DNA of 64,000 bases. It comes from Planctomycetota bacterium. Its GTDB lineage: Bacteria; Planctomycetota; J058. How positions within the stretch are numbered: position 1 is the first letter of the stretch; every line of letters begins with the position of its first letter. The stretch covers positions 124,001 through 188,000 of the forward strand of contig JAHBXY010000001.1 in NCBI GenBank assembly GCA_019636275.1, written 5' to 3'. Positions 8,673 through 17,087 of the stretch are shown here, in pieces. A program made the position numbers and the translations under genes. The notes beneath the pieces were generated by a model. The model was not told the DNA's origin. It worked only from the letters and a program-made list of their open reading frames with translations, and did not search any database.

Positions 8673-9449
8673 GTGCTCATGGACGCGCAGCCCGACCCCC
8701 AGGCCGCCCCGGCCACCGCCTCGGAGCCCGCGGCCACGCCCGCCCGGAGCCTCACGCTGTCGGTGCTCGTGCCCGTCTACAACGAGGAGGCCACGGTCTA
8801 CGAGCTCCTGCGGCGCGTGACCGCCGTGCCCCTGCCCCTGCAGAAGGAGGTCGTCGTCGTCGACGACGGCTCGCGGGACCGCACGCGCGAGGAGGTCGAG
8901 CGCTTCCGCCGCGAGCACCCGCAGGCGAACATCCGGCTCGTGCCGCACGGGCAGAACCGCGGCAAGGGCGCCGCGGTGCGCACGGCCCTCGAGCAGGCCA
9001 CGGGCGACCTCGTGATCGTCCAGGACGGCGACCTCGAGTACGACCCGAAGGACTACCCCCAGCTCCTCCAGCCGCTCCTCGACGGGCGGGCGGACGCCGT
9101 CTTCGGCTCGCGCTTCCTGGGCGGCCCGCACCGCGTCCTCTACTTCTGGCACTCCGTGGGCAACAAGGTCCTGACGCTGCTCAGCAACGTCTTCACTAAC
9201 TACAACCTCACGGACATGGAGGTCTGCTACAAGGCCATGCGCCGCAGCGTGGCGCTGTCGCTCGACCTGACCAGCGAGCGCTTCGGGATCGAGCCCGAGA
9301 TCACGGCCAAGCTCGCCCGCGGCGGCTGGCGCCTCTACGAGGTCCCCGTCAGCTACGCCGGGCGCAGCTACGAGGAGGGCAAGAAGATCGGCTGGCGCGA
9401 CGGGGTCGCGGCGCTCTTCCACATCGTGCGTTTCCGTTTCGGCCGCTGA
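8673..9449 (+). CDS. GT2 glycosyltransferase, polyprenyl-phosphate sugar synthase-like (DPM1-like)
   Basis: 258 residues. The GTG at 8673 is preferred over the ATG at 8679 because GGAGG at 8658-8662 is 10 nt upstream of it. The GT-A fold signature is clear: LVPVYNEE at about 33-39, VVVDDGSRDRT at about 62-71, GRGKG-like NRGKGAAVRTAL at 95-105, and the metal-binding VQDGDLEYDP at 117-126. A C-terminal GSRF...DMEVCYKA region is typical of dolichyl-phosphate-mannose synthase-like enzymes. These transfer a sugar from an NDP-sugar to a polyprenyl phosphate at the inner face of the membrane. No C-terminal membrane helices are present. Three bases separate it from the upstream transferase, so the pair is probably one transcript and one functional unit. 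Confidence 0.9.
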   Translation: MLMDAQPDPQAAPATASEPAATPARSLTLSVLVPVYNEEATVYELLRRVTAVPLPLQKEVVVVDDGSRDRTREEVERFRREHPQANIRLVPHGQNRGKGAAVRTALEQATGDLVIVQDGDLEYDPKDYPQLLQPLLDGRADAVFGSRFLGGPHRVLYFWHSVGNKVLTLLSNVFTNYNLTDMEVCYKAMRRSVALSLDLTSERFGIEPEITAKLARGGWRLYEVPVSYAGRSYEEGKKIGWRDGVAALFHIVRFRFGR

Positions 9450-9483
9450 CTGTCAGTCCCCTTCTCTGCGTGATCGCCGGCGG

Positions 9484-9489
9484 TACTCT
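9484..9489 (+). promoter_or_regulatory. Putative -10 box TACTCT before the first SGNH gene
   Basis: TACTCT ends 6 nt before the ATG at 9496 and no Shine-Dalgarno is present. It fits the TAnnnT rule seen at other starts here. Confidence 0.45.
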
Positions 9490-9495
9490 CCGCTC

Positions 9496-10632
9496 ATGCG
9501 CGCTCCCGCTCCGGACCGACGTCGCCGCCGCGCCCTGTTCCTCGTCGTCCCGTGGCTCGCCTGCCTGGCGCTCATCGAGATCGGGGTCCGGGTCCAGCGC
9601 CGAGGCGCCCCGCGCTCGGGCGACCTGTCGCTCGACGACGAGTGGCGGTGGGTCGCGAGCCACCTCGCGCGCGAGGGCGAGGCGACCTCCGGCGAGCTCT
9701 CGCCGCTCTTCATGCACGACCCGGTCGTCGGCTGGCGCCCGCGACCGCTCGTCCGGCTCCCCGGGGTGACGACGAACTCGGCCGGCATGCGCACGTCGGT
9801 CGAGGTCCCGCTGGCGCGGACCCCCGGCCAGCGGCGCGTGCTGCTCGTGGGCGACAGCTACACGTGGGGCGACAACGTCGCGGACGAGCACACCTTCGGC
9901 CACCTGCTCGCCACCCGCCACCTGCCCGGCTGGGACGTGCTCAACCTGGGGATCCCCGGCTCGGGCACCGACCAACAACTGCTGATGTTCCACGAGCACG
10001 GGCGCCGCTTCGGCCCCGACGTCGTGGTGCTCGGGTTCTTCGTGCGCGACTACCCGCGCAACCTGGTCACCTTCCGCGACTACGCCAAGCCGCGGTTCGA
10101 GCTCGAGGGCGACGGCCTCCGGCTCACGAACGTGCCCGTGCTCGCGCCCGAGGACGTGCTGGCGAAGTACCGCGCCGGCGAGCGGGCGGTCGGGCAGGGG
10201 CTCCGCTGGTGGACCGCGGGGTACGCCGTCAGCCGCTGGCGCGAGGTGGCGAGCGAGCGGGTGAGCGAGGAGGCCGAGGGCTGGCTGGTGCTCTCCCGCC
10301 TCATGGAGCGCTTCGCGGCCGAGGTCCTGGCCGCGGGGGCGACGCCGGTCTGGATGCTGATCCCCATGCGCACGGCGGTCGAGGAGGGCGCGTCGAAGTA
10401 CGACGCGCTCGAGGGCCTCTGCGAGCGCCGGGCGGCCGCGCTGGGCATGCCGTTCCTCTCGGTGACCGAGGCGCTGCGGGCCCGGAACGTTCGCGACCCC
10501 GTGAACCTCCCACGCCAGGCCGGGGGCCACCTCTCGCCCGCCGGCAACGAGGTGATCGCCGAGTTGCTGGCCGACCTCCTGCCGCGGCTGCCCCCGAGCC
10601 CGGCGCTTGTCGGCGCCCGCGGTCGCCCGTAG
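9496..10632 (+). CDS. Membrane-anchored SGNH/GDSL-type hydrolase-like protein (copy 1)
   Basis: 378 residues. After a short Arg-rich start, residues about 13-30 form a membrane helix, so the rest is probably periplasmic. Block I is VLLVGDSYTWGD with the candidate nucleophile Ser near 120. A GIPGSGTDQ segment supplies the Gly of block II, and the C-terminal GGHLSPAGNEVIAELL carries the His of block V, without the preceding Asp of DxxH in its usual spacing. Members of this superfamily act as esterases, acyltransferases or acetyl-transfer partners (AlgJ/AlgX, PatB). Which reaction this one performs is not evident. It is one of four such proteins between 9.5 and 23 kb, all among glycosyltransferases, which suggests acyl modification of a glycan (inference). 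Confidence 0.8.
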   Translation: MRAPAPDRRRRRALFLVVPWLACLALIEIGVRVQRRGAPRSGDLSLDDEWRWVASHLAREGEATSGELSPLFMHDPVVGWRPRPLVRLPGVTTNSAGMRTSVEVPLARTPGQRRVLLVGDSYTWGDNVADEHTFGHLLATRHLPGWDVLNLGIPGSGTDQQLLMFHEHGRRFGPDVVVLGFFVRDYPRNLVTFRDYAKPRFELEGDGLRLTNVPVLAPEDVLAKYRAGERAVGQGLRWWTAGYAVSRWREVASERVSEEAEGWLVLSRLMERFAAEVLAAGATPVWMLIPMRTAVEEGASKYDALEGLCERRAAALGMPFLSVTEALRARNVRDPVNLPRQAGGHLSPAGNEVIAELLADLLPRLPPSPALVGARGRP

Positions 10633-10635
10633 CCT
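10630..10635 (+). promoter_or_regulatory. Putative -10 box TAGCCT overlapping the stop of the first SGNH gene
   Basis: TAGCCT contains the TAG stop of the preceding gene and lies 9 nt before an ATG at 10645. That ATG opens a seven-residue ORF coupled to the next gene. Confidence 0.35.
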
Positions 10636-10644
10636 CGGTCCCCC

Positions 10645-10668
10645 ATGCCGAGGTCCCGTCCCCGATGA
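10645..10668 (+). CDS. Possible seven-residue leader peptide MPRSRPR
   Basis: An ATG 9 nt after the TAGCCT box opens a seven-codon frame (Met-Pro-Arg-Ser-Arg-Pro-Arg). Its TGA overlaps the ATG of the next SGNH gene at 10665 as ATGA. The peptide itself looks meaningless, but translation of it would deliver ribosomes to the next start. It could be chance. Confidence 0.25.
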   Translation: MPRSRPR

Positions 10669-11963
10669 CCGACGACGCCCGGATGGCGGCGCGCGCGCGC
10701 CGCCGCGCGCGGTTGACCCGCCTGCGCCGCTGGGCGCACGTGGTGATCCTCCCGTTCGTGGCCGCCGCCCTGGCGCCCGACGAGGCCGCCGAGGCCGTCC
10801 TCGGCGCGGGGCTCGTCGCCGCGCTGGCGGTCGGGGTGTGCTTGCAGCGCCTCGCCGGCCCGGGCGTCCGCGCGGCGCTCGACGGCAGCCGCGCGGTCCG
10901 CGCCCTCGACCTCGCCCTGTGGAACGCGGCCCTGGTGGTCCTGTGCCTCGAGGGCGCGCTCACGCTGGCCAGCCGGGCGGTGAAGAGCCCGCTGCTCACG
11001 GCGCCCAACGCGAAGTCGGCCGAGCGCGTGCGCGACTACCGCTTCGCCCCCTACGCCCCCTACCTGGGCGGCAAGACGAACGCGTGGGGGTTCAACGACA
11101 CGGACTGGGTGACGCCGAAGCCGGAGGGGACGTTCCGGATCGTGGCCCTGGGCGACAGCTTCCACTTCGGCGTCGTCCCCTACGCGCAGAACTTCCTCAC
11201 GCTCCTCGAGGCGGACCTCACCGCGCGGGTCGGGGTCCCGGTCGAGGTGTGCAACCTCGGGATCTCGGGCACCTCGCCGATCGACTACCTGTTCGTGCTC
11301 AACGACGAGGGGCGCCTGCTCGAGCCCGACCTCGTGCTCACGGGGCTGTTCGTCGGCAACGACATCGGCGTCGTCCGGACCGGGTCACGCCTGCGCCCGA
11401 GTAACTGGCTGACCTTCGCCGTGTTCAAGCGGATCTCGCGGATCCTCGCCGAGCGCCGGCGCAACGAGGAGCGGACCACCCCGCCCGACGAGGAGCGGGG
11501 GATCAGCACGGTCATGTCGCCGGACTTCTACCTGAACATGGTCGCGGAGATCTACCTGCCCGTGTTCGCCGTCGCCCGCGAGAAGGGCATGGAGCGGCGC
11601 TGGGAGGACACCCTCCGCGTCCTCGAGCGGATCGGCGGGCTGGCGGGCGACGGCCGCCACGTGATCGCGGTCTACCCCTGCGAGCCGCAGGTCGACCACG
11701 ACCTCCTGCGGCGCGCCTGCGAGCACCTGAAGGCCGATCCGGCCGGCTTCGACGTCCACGCGCCGGCGCGGCGCGTCGTCGAGCACTTCGCGCCGAAGGC
11801 CGTGCCCGTGCTCGACGTCCTGCCGGCGCTCCTCGCGCGGCGCGACGAGGGCCGCGCCTACGTGGAGCACGAGACCCACTGGAACGGCCTCGGCAACCGG
11901 ATCGCGGCGGCGACGCTCGCCGAGCAGCTCGAGCCGCTCGTCCGCGCCCGGCTGGGCCGCTAG
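10665..11963 (+). CDS. Membrane-anchored SGNH/GDSL-type hydrolase-like protein (copy 2)
   Basis: 432 residues from the ATG at 10665. The N-terminus is Arg-rich and is followed by two to three hydrophobic helices within residues about 25-105, more membrane than in copy 1. The catalytic-type domain has RIVALGDSFHFGVVP (block I Ser), CNLGISGTSPIDY (block II), TGLFVGNDIG (block III Asn) and, near the C-terminus, VEHETHWNGLGNRIAAATLAEQL with a plausible His of block V. The alternation of GDS, GxxG, GND and H blocks makes the superfamily call firm; the substrate is unknown. Five bases separate it from the WaaP-like kinase gene, so the two are probably cotranscribed and act on the same envelope glycan. 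Confidence 0.82.
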   Translation: MTDDARMAARARRRARLTRLRRWAHVVILPFVAAALAPDEAAEAVLGAGLVAALAVGVCLQRLAGPGVRAALDGSRAVRALDLALWNAALVVLCLEGALTLASRAVKSPLLTAPNAKSAERVRDYRFAPYAPYLGGKTNAWGFNDTDWVTPKPEGTFRIVALGDSFHFGVVPYAQNFLTLLEADLTARVGVPVEVCNLGISGTSPIDYLFVLNDEGRLLEPDLVLTGLFVGNDIGVVRTGSRLRPSNWLTFAVFKRISRILAERRRNEERTTPPDEERGISTVMSPDFYLNMVAEIYLPVFAVAREKGMERRWEDTLRVLERIGGLAGDGRHVIAVYPCEPQVDHDLLRRACEHLKADPAGFDVHAPARRVVEHFAPKAVPVLDVLPALLARRDEGRAYVEHETHWNGLGNRIAAATLAEQLEPLVRARLGR

Positions 11964-11969
11964 CCGCCC

Positions 11970-13286
11970 GTGGCCGAGGTCGAGCGCTTCGACCACGCCG
12001 GCTTCGGCTGGCAGGCGCGGCCCGACGGGCGCGCCCTGGTCGAGGCCGTGTGCGCCTGGCTCGCCGACCCGGCGGCCGCCGGCGCCGTGACCGTCAAGGC
12101 CTCGCAGGCGCGCGTCGTGTGGCGCTGGTCGACCGGCGGCGAGACCTTCTACGTGAAGCGCTACCGCGTGCGCGGCTGGTCGGAGCGGCTGAAGTACCTG
12201 GCCGTCGCGCCCCGGGCGGTCGCCGAGTGGCGCGCCGCGGTCGACCTCGAGGCGGCGGGGATCGAGGCGGCCCCGCCGGTGGCCGTAGGCGTCGCGCGCC
12301 GGGGCCCGTGGCTCAGCGACGCCCTGTTCCTCGCCCGCGAGGTCCCCGGCGTCCCCTGGGACGAGCTCCACGACGCGCTGAAGGCGGCCGGCGCCGACCG
12401 CGGGCCGCTCCTCGAGGCCACGGCCGACCTCTTGCGGCGCCTGCTCGCGGCGAACCTGTTCCACCCCGACCTGCACGGCGGCAACATGCTCGGCCGCCTG
12501 GAGGACGGGCGACCGCGGCTGGCGCTCGTCGACCTGCACGCGGTCCAGCGCCGCGGGCGGCTCTCGGCGCGGGCGCGGGCGAAGGTGATCGGCAAGCTGG
12601 CCCACTCGCTCTGGCTGATGGTCGACGAGGCCGACCTCGGCCGCGCGCTCGACCTGCTCGCGCCCGACCCGGCCGAAGGCGCCGCCCTGCGGGCGCGCGT
12701 CGCCCGGGTCGAGCGCACGCGCCTGCGCAGCCGCAGCAAGCGCTGCGTGACCGAGTCGACCGAGTTCACGCGCGACCTGGCCGACGGCTGGACCGTGTGG
12801 CGCCGGCGCGACGCGCCGCTCGACGCGCTCCTGGGCGCCCTCGCCGCCGGCGAGGGCACGCTCGGCGACCGGCCGGTCGAGGTCCTCCGCGCGCCGGGGC
12901 CGCTCCTCCCGGCCTGGCGCGCGGCCCACGCGCTCCGGGTGCGCGGGGTGCCGGCGGTCCAGCCGTTCGCCTGCCTGGAGCGCCGGGGCCTCCTCGGCGT
13001 GCGCGAGGCGGCGCTCGTGAGAGAGGTCCTCCCTGGCGCGCGGCCGCTGGCGCAGGTCGAGGCCGCAGACGTCGCGCTGGAGAAGGCGGCGCTCGAGGTC
13101 GTCGCGCGCCTGCACGCGGTCGGCCTCCGGGCCGCGCCGGACCGCCTGCTGGCCGTGACCGACGACCGCGGCTGGCGGGTCGTCGTCACCGGCGAGACGG
13201 CCCTGCCGCCCGACGCCCCGCTCGCCCCCGCCGCGGCTGACGCCGACCGCGCGGCGGTGCTCGCCGCGCTCCGGGCGCCGCGTTGA
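11970..13286 (+). CDS. WaaP/Kdo-kinase-like sugar kinase with a second degenerate kinase-like half
   Basis: 438 residues, GTG start 6 nt after the previous stop. The N-terminal half is a protein-kinase-like fold of the lipopolysaccharide kinase family: a beta-3 Lys63 in FYVKRYR, the catalytic loop HPDLHGGN at 165-172 and the metal-binding VDLH with Asp188. Known relatives phosphorylate heptose or Kdo of LPS core on the cytoplasmic face. The C-terminal half (from about residue 290) repeats the segment around EWRAAVDLEAAGIEAAPP as AWRAAHALRVRGVPAVQP, and LAREVPG as LVREVLPG. It has no HPDLH or VDLH motif, so it looks like a pseudokinase copy. This is the only kinase of this type here, and its neighbours are SGNH and glycosyltransferase genes. 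Confidence 0.8.
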   Translation: MAEVERFDHAGFGWQARPDGRALVEAVCAWLADPAAAGAVTVKASQARVVWRWSTGGETFYVKRYRVRGWSERLKYLAVAPRAVAEWRAAVDLEAAGIEAAPPVAVGVARRGPWLSDALFLAREVPGVPWDELHDALKAAGADRGPLLEATADLLRRLLAANLFHPDLHGGNMLGRLEDGRPRLALVDLHAVQRRGRLSARARAKVIGKLAHSLWLMVDEADLGRALDLLAPDPAEGAALRARVARVERTRLRSRSKRCVTESTEFTRDLADGWTVWRRRDAPLDALLGALAAGEGTLGDRPVEVLRAPGPLLPAWRAAHALRVRGVPAVQPFACLERRGLLGVREAALVREVLPGARPLAQVEAADVALEKAALEVVARLHAVGLRAAPDRLLAVTDDRGWRVVVTGETALPPDAPLAPAAADADRAAVLAALRAPR

Positions 13287-13304
13287 CCCGCGTCCCCGCC
13301 CAGT

Positions 13305-13310
13305 TACGAT
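13305..13310 (+). promoter_or_regulatory. Putative -10 box TACGAT of the GT4 gene at 13319
   Basis: TACGAT ends 8 nt before the ATG at 13319, with no Shine-Dalgarno. It supports this ATG over a TTG at 13283 that overlaps the previous stop. Confidence 0.45.
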
Positions 13311-13318
13311 CGCGCCCC

Positions 13319-14497
13319 ATGCCCGGCGAGAAGGTGCGCGTCGTCCACTACTGCAACCAGCTCGGGATCGGCGGCACCGAGCGGACGATGGAGCTCTTCT
13401 GCCAGTACCTCGACCGAGAGCGCTTCGAGGTGTTCGTCGTCTCGCGCCGCGGGCGGACGTCGCTCTCGCGCAAGCTCAAGGTCGAGCTTCGCGCCCTCTT
13501 CGGCTCCGAGGCGGCGGCCGCCAAGCGGCGGCAGCTCCGCGCGCGCGACGTGCGCGTCGAGCGCTTCCGCGCGGTCGTCGGGGCCGACAACGTGCGCTTC
13601 GCCCGGGACGACGCGGACCTGCGGCGGGTGCTCCTCGACCTCTCGCCGGACGTCCTCCACGTCCACTACTCGGGCGACCCCGAGCCGCCGACCTCCGACG
13701 AGGCCGTCATGTCGCGCGTGCCCGTGACCGTGACGACGAACCAGTTCGAGCGGCACAACACGGCCCCGGCGCACCGTCACGTGCGCAAGATGCTCTTCGT
13801 CTCGAAGGGCATGTTCGAGGCGGGCGCCACCTGGGCCCACGGCGACCCCCGCGCCGACGTCCTGCACAACCCCGTCGAGGCCCCCTGCGACCAAGGCGAC
13901 CTGCGGGCCGAGCTGGGCCTGCCGCCCGACGCCTTCGTCCTCGGCCGCGTCGGCCGCGCCGACCCGGCGATCTTCGACCCGATCTCGCTCCTGGCCTACC
14001 GCGAGGTGCAGGGCCCCAGGACCTGGTTCCTGGCCCTGTCGCCGCCCGAGAACATGGTCCGCGAGGCGGCGCGCCTGGGGCTGGTGAACTTCGTGGCCCT
14101 GCCCCCGACCGTCGACCAGCGCTGGCTGTCGCGCTTCTACAACACGATCGACGTGCTGGCCCACGCGCGGAAGGACGGCGAGACGTTCGGCTGCAACATC
14201 GCCGAGGCCATGGTCCACGGGAAGCCCGTCGTCTCGCACATCAGCGCCGTGATGAACGGCCACGTCGAGGTGATCGGCGACACCGGCTTCGTCGCCCCGC
14301 TCGACGACTGGCGCGCGTACGCCGCGCGGCTGGCCGAGCTCCAGGCCGACCCCGCGGCCCGGCGCGCCCTGGGGGAGCGGGCCCGCGCCCGGGCGCTCGA
14401 GCGCTTCGAGGCCCGCGCCCTCACGCGGCGCCTCGAGGGGCTCTACCTGGAGCTCCTGGCCCGCCACCGGCCGGCGCTCGCGGATCGGCCGGCCTGA
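13319..14497 (+). CDS. GT4 family glycosyltransferase
   Basis: 392 residues from the ATG at 13319. GT-B fold: the N-terminal Rossmann half has VVHYCNQLGIGGTERTMELF, the classical glycine-rich acceptor-side loop of GT4. The C-terminal half has VLGRVGRADP and the donor-binding KDGETFGCNIAEAMVHGKPVV, an E-x7-E motif. A central LFVSKGMFEAGATW segment is typical of the family. It is a retaining sugar transferase acting in the cytoplasm; sugar and acceptor are not readable. A TTG at 13283 would add 12 residues without homology character. The FkbM methyltransferase starts 2 nt after its stop, so the two are probably cotranslated. Confidence 0.88.
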   Translation: MPGEKVRVVHYCNQLGIGGTERTMELFCQYLDRERFEVFVVSRRGRTSLSRKLKVELRALFGSEAAAAKRRQLRARDVRVERFRAVVGADNVRFARDDADLRRVLLDLSPDVLHVHYSGDPEPPTSDEAVMSRVPVTVTTNQFERHNTAPAHRHVRKMLFVSKGMFEAGATWAHGDPRADVLHNPVEAPCDQGDLRAELGLPPDAFVLGRVGRADPAIFDPISLLAYREVQGPRTWFLALSPPENMVREAARLGLVNFVALPPTVDQRWLSRFYNTIDVLAHARKDGETFGCNIAEAMVHGKPVVSHISAVMNGHVEVIGDTGFVAPLDDWRAYAARLAELQADPAARRALGERARARALERFEARALTRRLEGLYLELLARHRPALADRPA

Positions 14498-14499
14498 GC

Positions 14500-15270
14500 G
14501 TGGGCCGGGCGCTGCGCAACTTCGTCCGCGACTGGGCGCCGGCCTGGGTGGTGCGCCGCGGGCACGAGCTGTTCGCGCCGCTCGCGCCGGCCGACTCGCG
14601 CGTGAAGTTCAAGGCCCTCGACATGGGCTGGAGCCTGGAGCAGTTGACGCGGTTCGGGTTCCGCCCCGGGCTGATCGTCGACGTGGGCGCCTACGTGGGC
14701 GACTGGTCGCGCCTGGCCCGCCGCTGCTTCCCGGACGCCGCGATCGTGATGGTCGAGGCCCAGCCCGACAAGGCCGACGCCCTGGCCCGCGCCTGCGCCG
14801 AGGTCGGCAACGCGACGGCCGTCCGCGCCCTCGTCGGCCCCGAGCCCCGGGCGCAGGTCGAGTTCTTCGCCATGGAGACCGGCTCGTCGGTCCTGAGCGA
14901 GCGGACCGACCACCCCCGCGAGGTGATCCGCGTCGACATGACGACGCTCGACGCCGCCACGGCCGACGCCCCCCCGGGGCCGGCGCTCCTCAAGCTCGAC
15001 ACCCAGGGCTACGAGCTCGAGGTGCTGCGCGGGGCCGCGCGCCTGCTCGAGCGGGTCGAGGTCCTGCAGACCGAGCTGAGCGTCCTCGACTTCAACGAGG
15101 GCGCGCCGGCCCTGCACGAGGTGATCGCCTTCCTGGCCGCCCGCGACCTCGTGCTGTTCGACCTGGCCGACATCACCCGCAAGCGGAGCGACGGCGCGCT
15201 CCTGCAGCTCGACGCGCTGTTCGTGCGGCGGAGCTCGACGCTGCGAGCCAGGGTGAACCAGGGGCTGTGA
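14500..15270 (+). CDS. FkbM family SAM-dependent methyltransferase
   Basis: 256 residues, GTG start. The SAM-binding Rossmann motif is LIVDVGAYVGDWSRLARRCFP (about residues 64-84), followed by the acidic IVMVEAQPDKADAL strand 2. The central METGSSVLSE and late LLKLDTQGYELEVLRGA are hallmarks of FkbM-type O-methyltransferases, which modify sugars and polyketides. Here, next to a GT4 gene and facing a carbamoyltransferase, methylation of a glycan sugar is most likely (inference). It converges on the carbamoyltransferase gene with only 6 bp between stops. Confidence 0.9.
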   Translation: MGRALRNFVRDWAPAWVVRRGHELFAPLAPADSRVKFKALDMGWSLEQLTRFGFRPGLIVDVGAYVGDWSRLARRCFPDAAIVMVEAQPDKADALARACAEVGNATAVRALVGPEPRAQVEFFAMETGSSVLSERTDHPREVIRVDMTTLDAATADAPPGPALLKLDTQGYELEVLRGAARLLERVEVLQTELSVLDFNEGAPALHEVIAFLAARDLVLFDLADITRKRSDGALLQLDALFVRRSSTLRARVNQGL

Positions 15271-15276
15271 AGCGCG

Positions 15277-17007
15277 TCAGACCGCGGCGGGGCGCTTCCG
15301 CACGAGCACGTCCTCGATCACCAGGTACTCCAGCCCCGACGCGAAGAACATCTGCAGGGCGTCCTCCGGCGAGCAGATCAGCGGCTCGCCGCGGCGGTTG
15401 AGCGACGTGTTGATCACGACCGGGATCCCGGTGCGCCGCTCGAAGGCGGAGATCAGGCGGTGGAAGCGCGGGGCGCGCTCGGGCGTGACGAACTGCGGGC
15501 GCGCCGTGCCGTCGACGTGGACGATCTCGGGGACCCGGTCCTTCCACTCGGGGCGGACCGAGAAGCAGAAGGTCATGTAGGGCGAGTCGTGCCCGTGCGT
15601 CTCGAGGACCTCGTGCGCCTTCTCGGCGAGCATCGACGGGCAGAACGGCCGCCAGGGCTCGCGGTACTTGATCCGCCGGTTGATGTCGTCGGCCGTGCCG
15701 CGCACCGTCGGGTTGCCGAGGATGCTCCGCTGCCCCAGCGCGCGCGGGCCCCACTCCATGCGCCCCTGGAACCAGGCTACGACCTCGCCCTTCGCCAGCA
15801 GGTCGGCCGCGGTCGCGGGCGCGTCCTCGAGCACCTCGTAGGGGATGCAGAAGCCGTCGAGGACCTCGCGCACCTGCTCGGTCGTGAAGGACGGGCCGAG
15901 CGCCGCCGTGCCCATGGGCCGCACGCGCTCGCCGCGCAGCGCCGCGGCGTAGGCCGCCGCGCCCAGGGCCACGCCCGAGTCGCCCGAGGCCGGCTGCACG
16001 AACAGCTCGTCGACGAGCGGGTGCTCGATGAGGCGCTTGTTGAGCTTGACGTTCAGGGCCACGCCGCCGGCGAAGCACAGCCGGCCGCCGTGGCGCTTCA
16101 GGGCGTCGCCGAGGTGCCGCTCGACGAGCGTGACCGTCACCTCCTCGAGGAGCTTCTGCGTGGCGGCCGCCACGTGCACGTAGGGCTCGTGCAGGTCGTC
16201 GCCCTGGCGCGGCGGGCCCAGCTCGTCGATCAGCCGCTGCGAGATGTGCTTGTCGGGGACGACGCGCAGCTCGCGCTCGACCCACACGCGCTCGTCGTCG
16301 CAGCGGAAGCCGCCGTCGTCGGTGAGCCAGAGCATCTTCGACAGGTCGTAGCGCGTCGGGTCGCCGTAGGGCGCCATGCCCATGACCTTGTACTCGCCGT
16401 CCGCCGCGTCGAAGCCCAGGTACTCGGTGATCGTGCTGTAGAAGAGGCCCAGCGAGTCGGGCTTGAGGACCTCCTTCAGCTTCTTCATGCGCCCGTCGGG
16501 GAGCCCCTCGAGGAACAGCGTCGACGTCAGCTCGCCCTCGCCGTCGGCCGTGAGGACGGCGGCCGACGGGAAGCCCGACAGGTGGAACGCCGAGGCGGCG
16601 TGGGCCACGTGGTGCTCGACGTACTCGACCTGCACGCTCGCGGGGTCGATCTTCAGCTCGCGCAGGACGCCCTCGAGCACCCGGCGCCGCTTCTGCTCCT
16701 CCTGCGCCAGGCGCTTGAACGGGCGGATCGCCTTCGTCGCCGAGCGGCCGAGCATGCGCCGGGCGTACTCCCAGCGCTTCTCGCGCATGATCGCCGCCGA
16801 CCAGGGGTAGGCGATCACGTCGACCTCGTCGGGCTTCACACCGGCCTGCGCCAGGCACCAGCGGGCCGCCTCGACCGGCTCCTCCTTCACGGCGTGCTTG
16901 CGGCGGCTGAAGCGCTCCTCCTCCGCGGCCGCGACCAGCTCGCCGTCGACGAGCAGGGCGGCGGAGGGGTCGTGGAGCAAGCCGCAGCCGAGGCCCAGGA
17001 TCTTCAC
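15277..17007 (-). CDS. NodU/CmcH family carbamoyltransferase
   Basis: 576 residues, GTG start, close to the usual length. The N-terminal Kae1-like ATPase half begins ILGLGCGLLHDPSAALLVDG, with EEERFSRRKH near 30-39 and the metal-site HHVAHAASAFHLSGF near 130-145. A FAGGVALNVKLN stretch follows. The C-terminal YrdC-like half has WFQGRMEWGPRALGQRSIL and INTSLNRRGEP. Family enzymes (NodU, TobZ, CmcH) use carbamoyl phosphate and ATP to put a carbamoyl group on a sugar or antibiotic hydroxyl. In this glycan region a carbamoylated sugar is the natural inference. No tRNA-modification context is present. The 80-bp downstream side of the next gene holds a hairpin. Confidence 0.93.
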   Translation of the reverse strand: MKILGLGCGLLHDPSAALLVDGELVAAAEEERFSRRKHAVKEEPVEAARWCLAQAGVKPDEVDVIAYPWSAAIMREKRWEYARRMLGRSATKAIRPFKRLAQEEQKRRRVLEGVLRELKIDPASVQVEYVEHHVAHAASAFHLSGFPSAAVLTADGEGELTSTLFLEGLPDGRMKKLKEVLKPDSLGLFYSTITEYLGFDAADGEYKVMGMAPYGDPTRYDLSKMLWLTDDGGFRCDDERVWVERELRVVPDKHISQRLIDELGPPRQGDDLHEPYVHVAAATQKLLEEVTVTLVERHLGDALKRHGGRLCFAGGVALNVKLNKRLIEHPLVDELFVQPASGDSGVALGAAAYAAALRGERVRPMGTAALGPSFTTEQVREVLDGFCIPYEVLEDAPATAADLLAKGEVVAWFQGRMEWGPRALGQRSILGNPTVRGTADDINRRIKYREPWRPFCPSMLAEKAHEVLETHGHDSPYMTFCFSVRPEWKDRVPEIVHVDGTARPQFVTPERAPRFHRLISAFERRTGIPVVINTSLNRRGEPLICSPEDALQMFFASGLEYLVIEDVLVRKRPAAV

Positions 17008-17046
17008 GTGGCAGCCCCCCGGAGGTTCGAGCGCGAGAGCTTACCA

Positions 17047-17075
17047 GCCCCCGGCGCAGACGGCGGGCCGGGGGC
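17047..17075 (-). terminator. GC-rich hairpin downstream of the GT4 gene at 17088
   Basis: Nine-base perfect arms at 17047-17055 (GCCCCCGGC) and 17067-17075 (GCCGGGGGC) with an 11-nt loop, 12 bp after the GT4 stop in the minus direction. There is no T-run, so termination is only suggested. Confidence 0.4.
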
Positions 17076-17087
17076 AGGTGGGACGGC

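Noticed and set aside
7311..9422. A minus-strand open frame of about 700 codons opposite the GT-C-like and DPM1-like genes
   Set aside because: Arg/Ala/Gly-rich and without motifs; the plus strand has strong GT2 motifs in the same place.
13283..13318. TTG at 13283 as the start of the GT4 gene
   Set aside because: It adds 12 residues without family character and lies upstream of the TACGAT box; the ATG at 13319 fits better.
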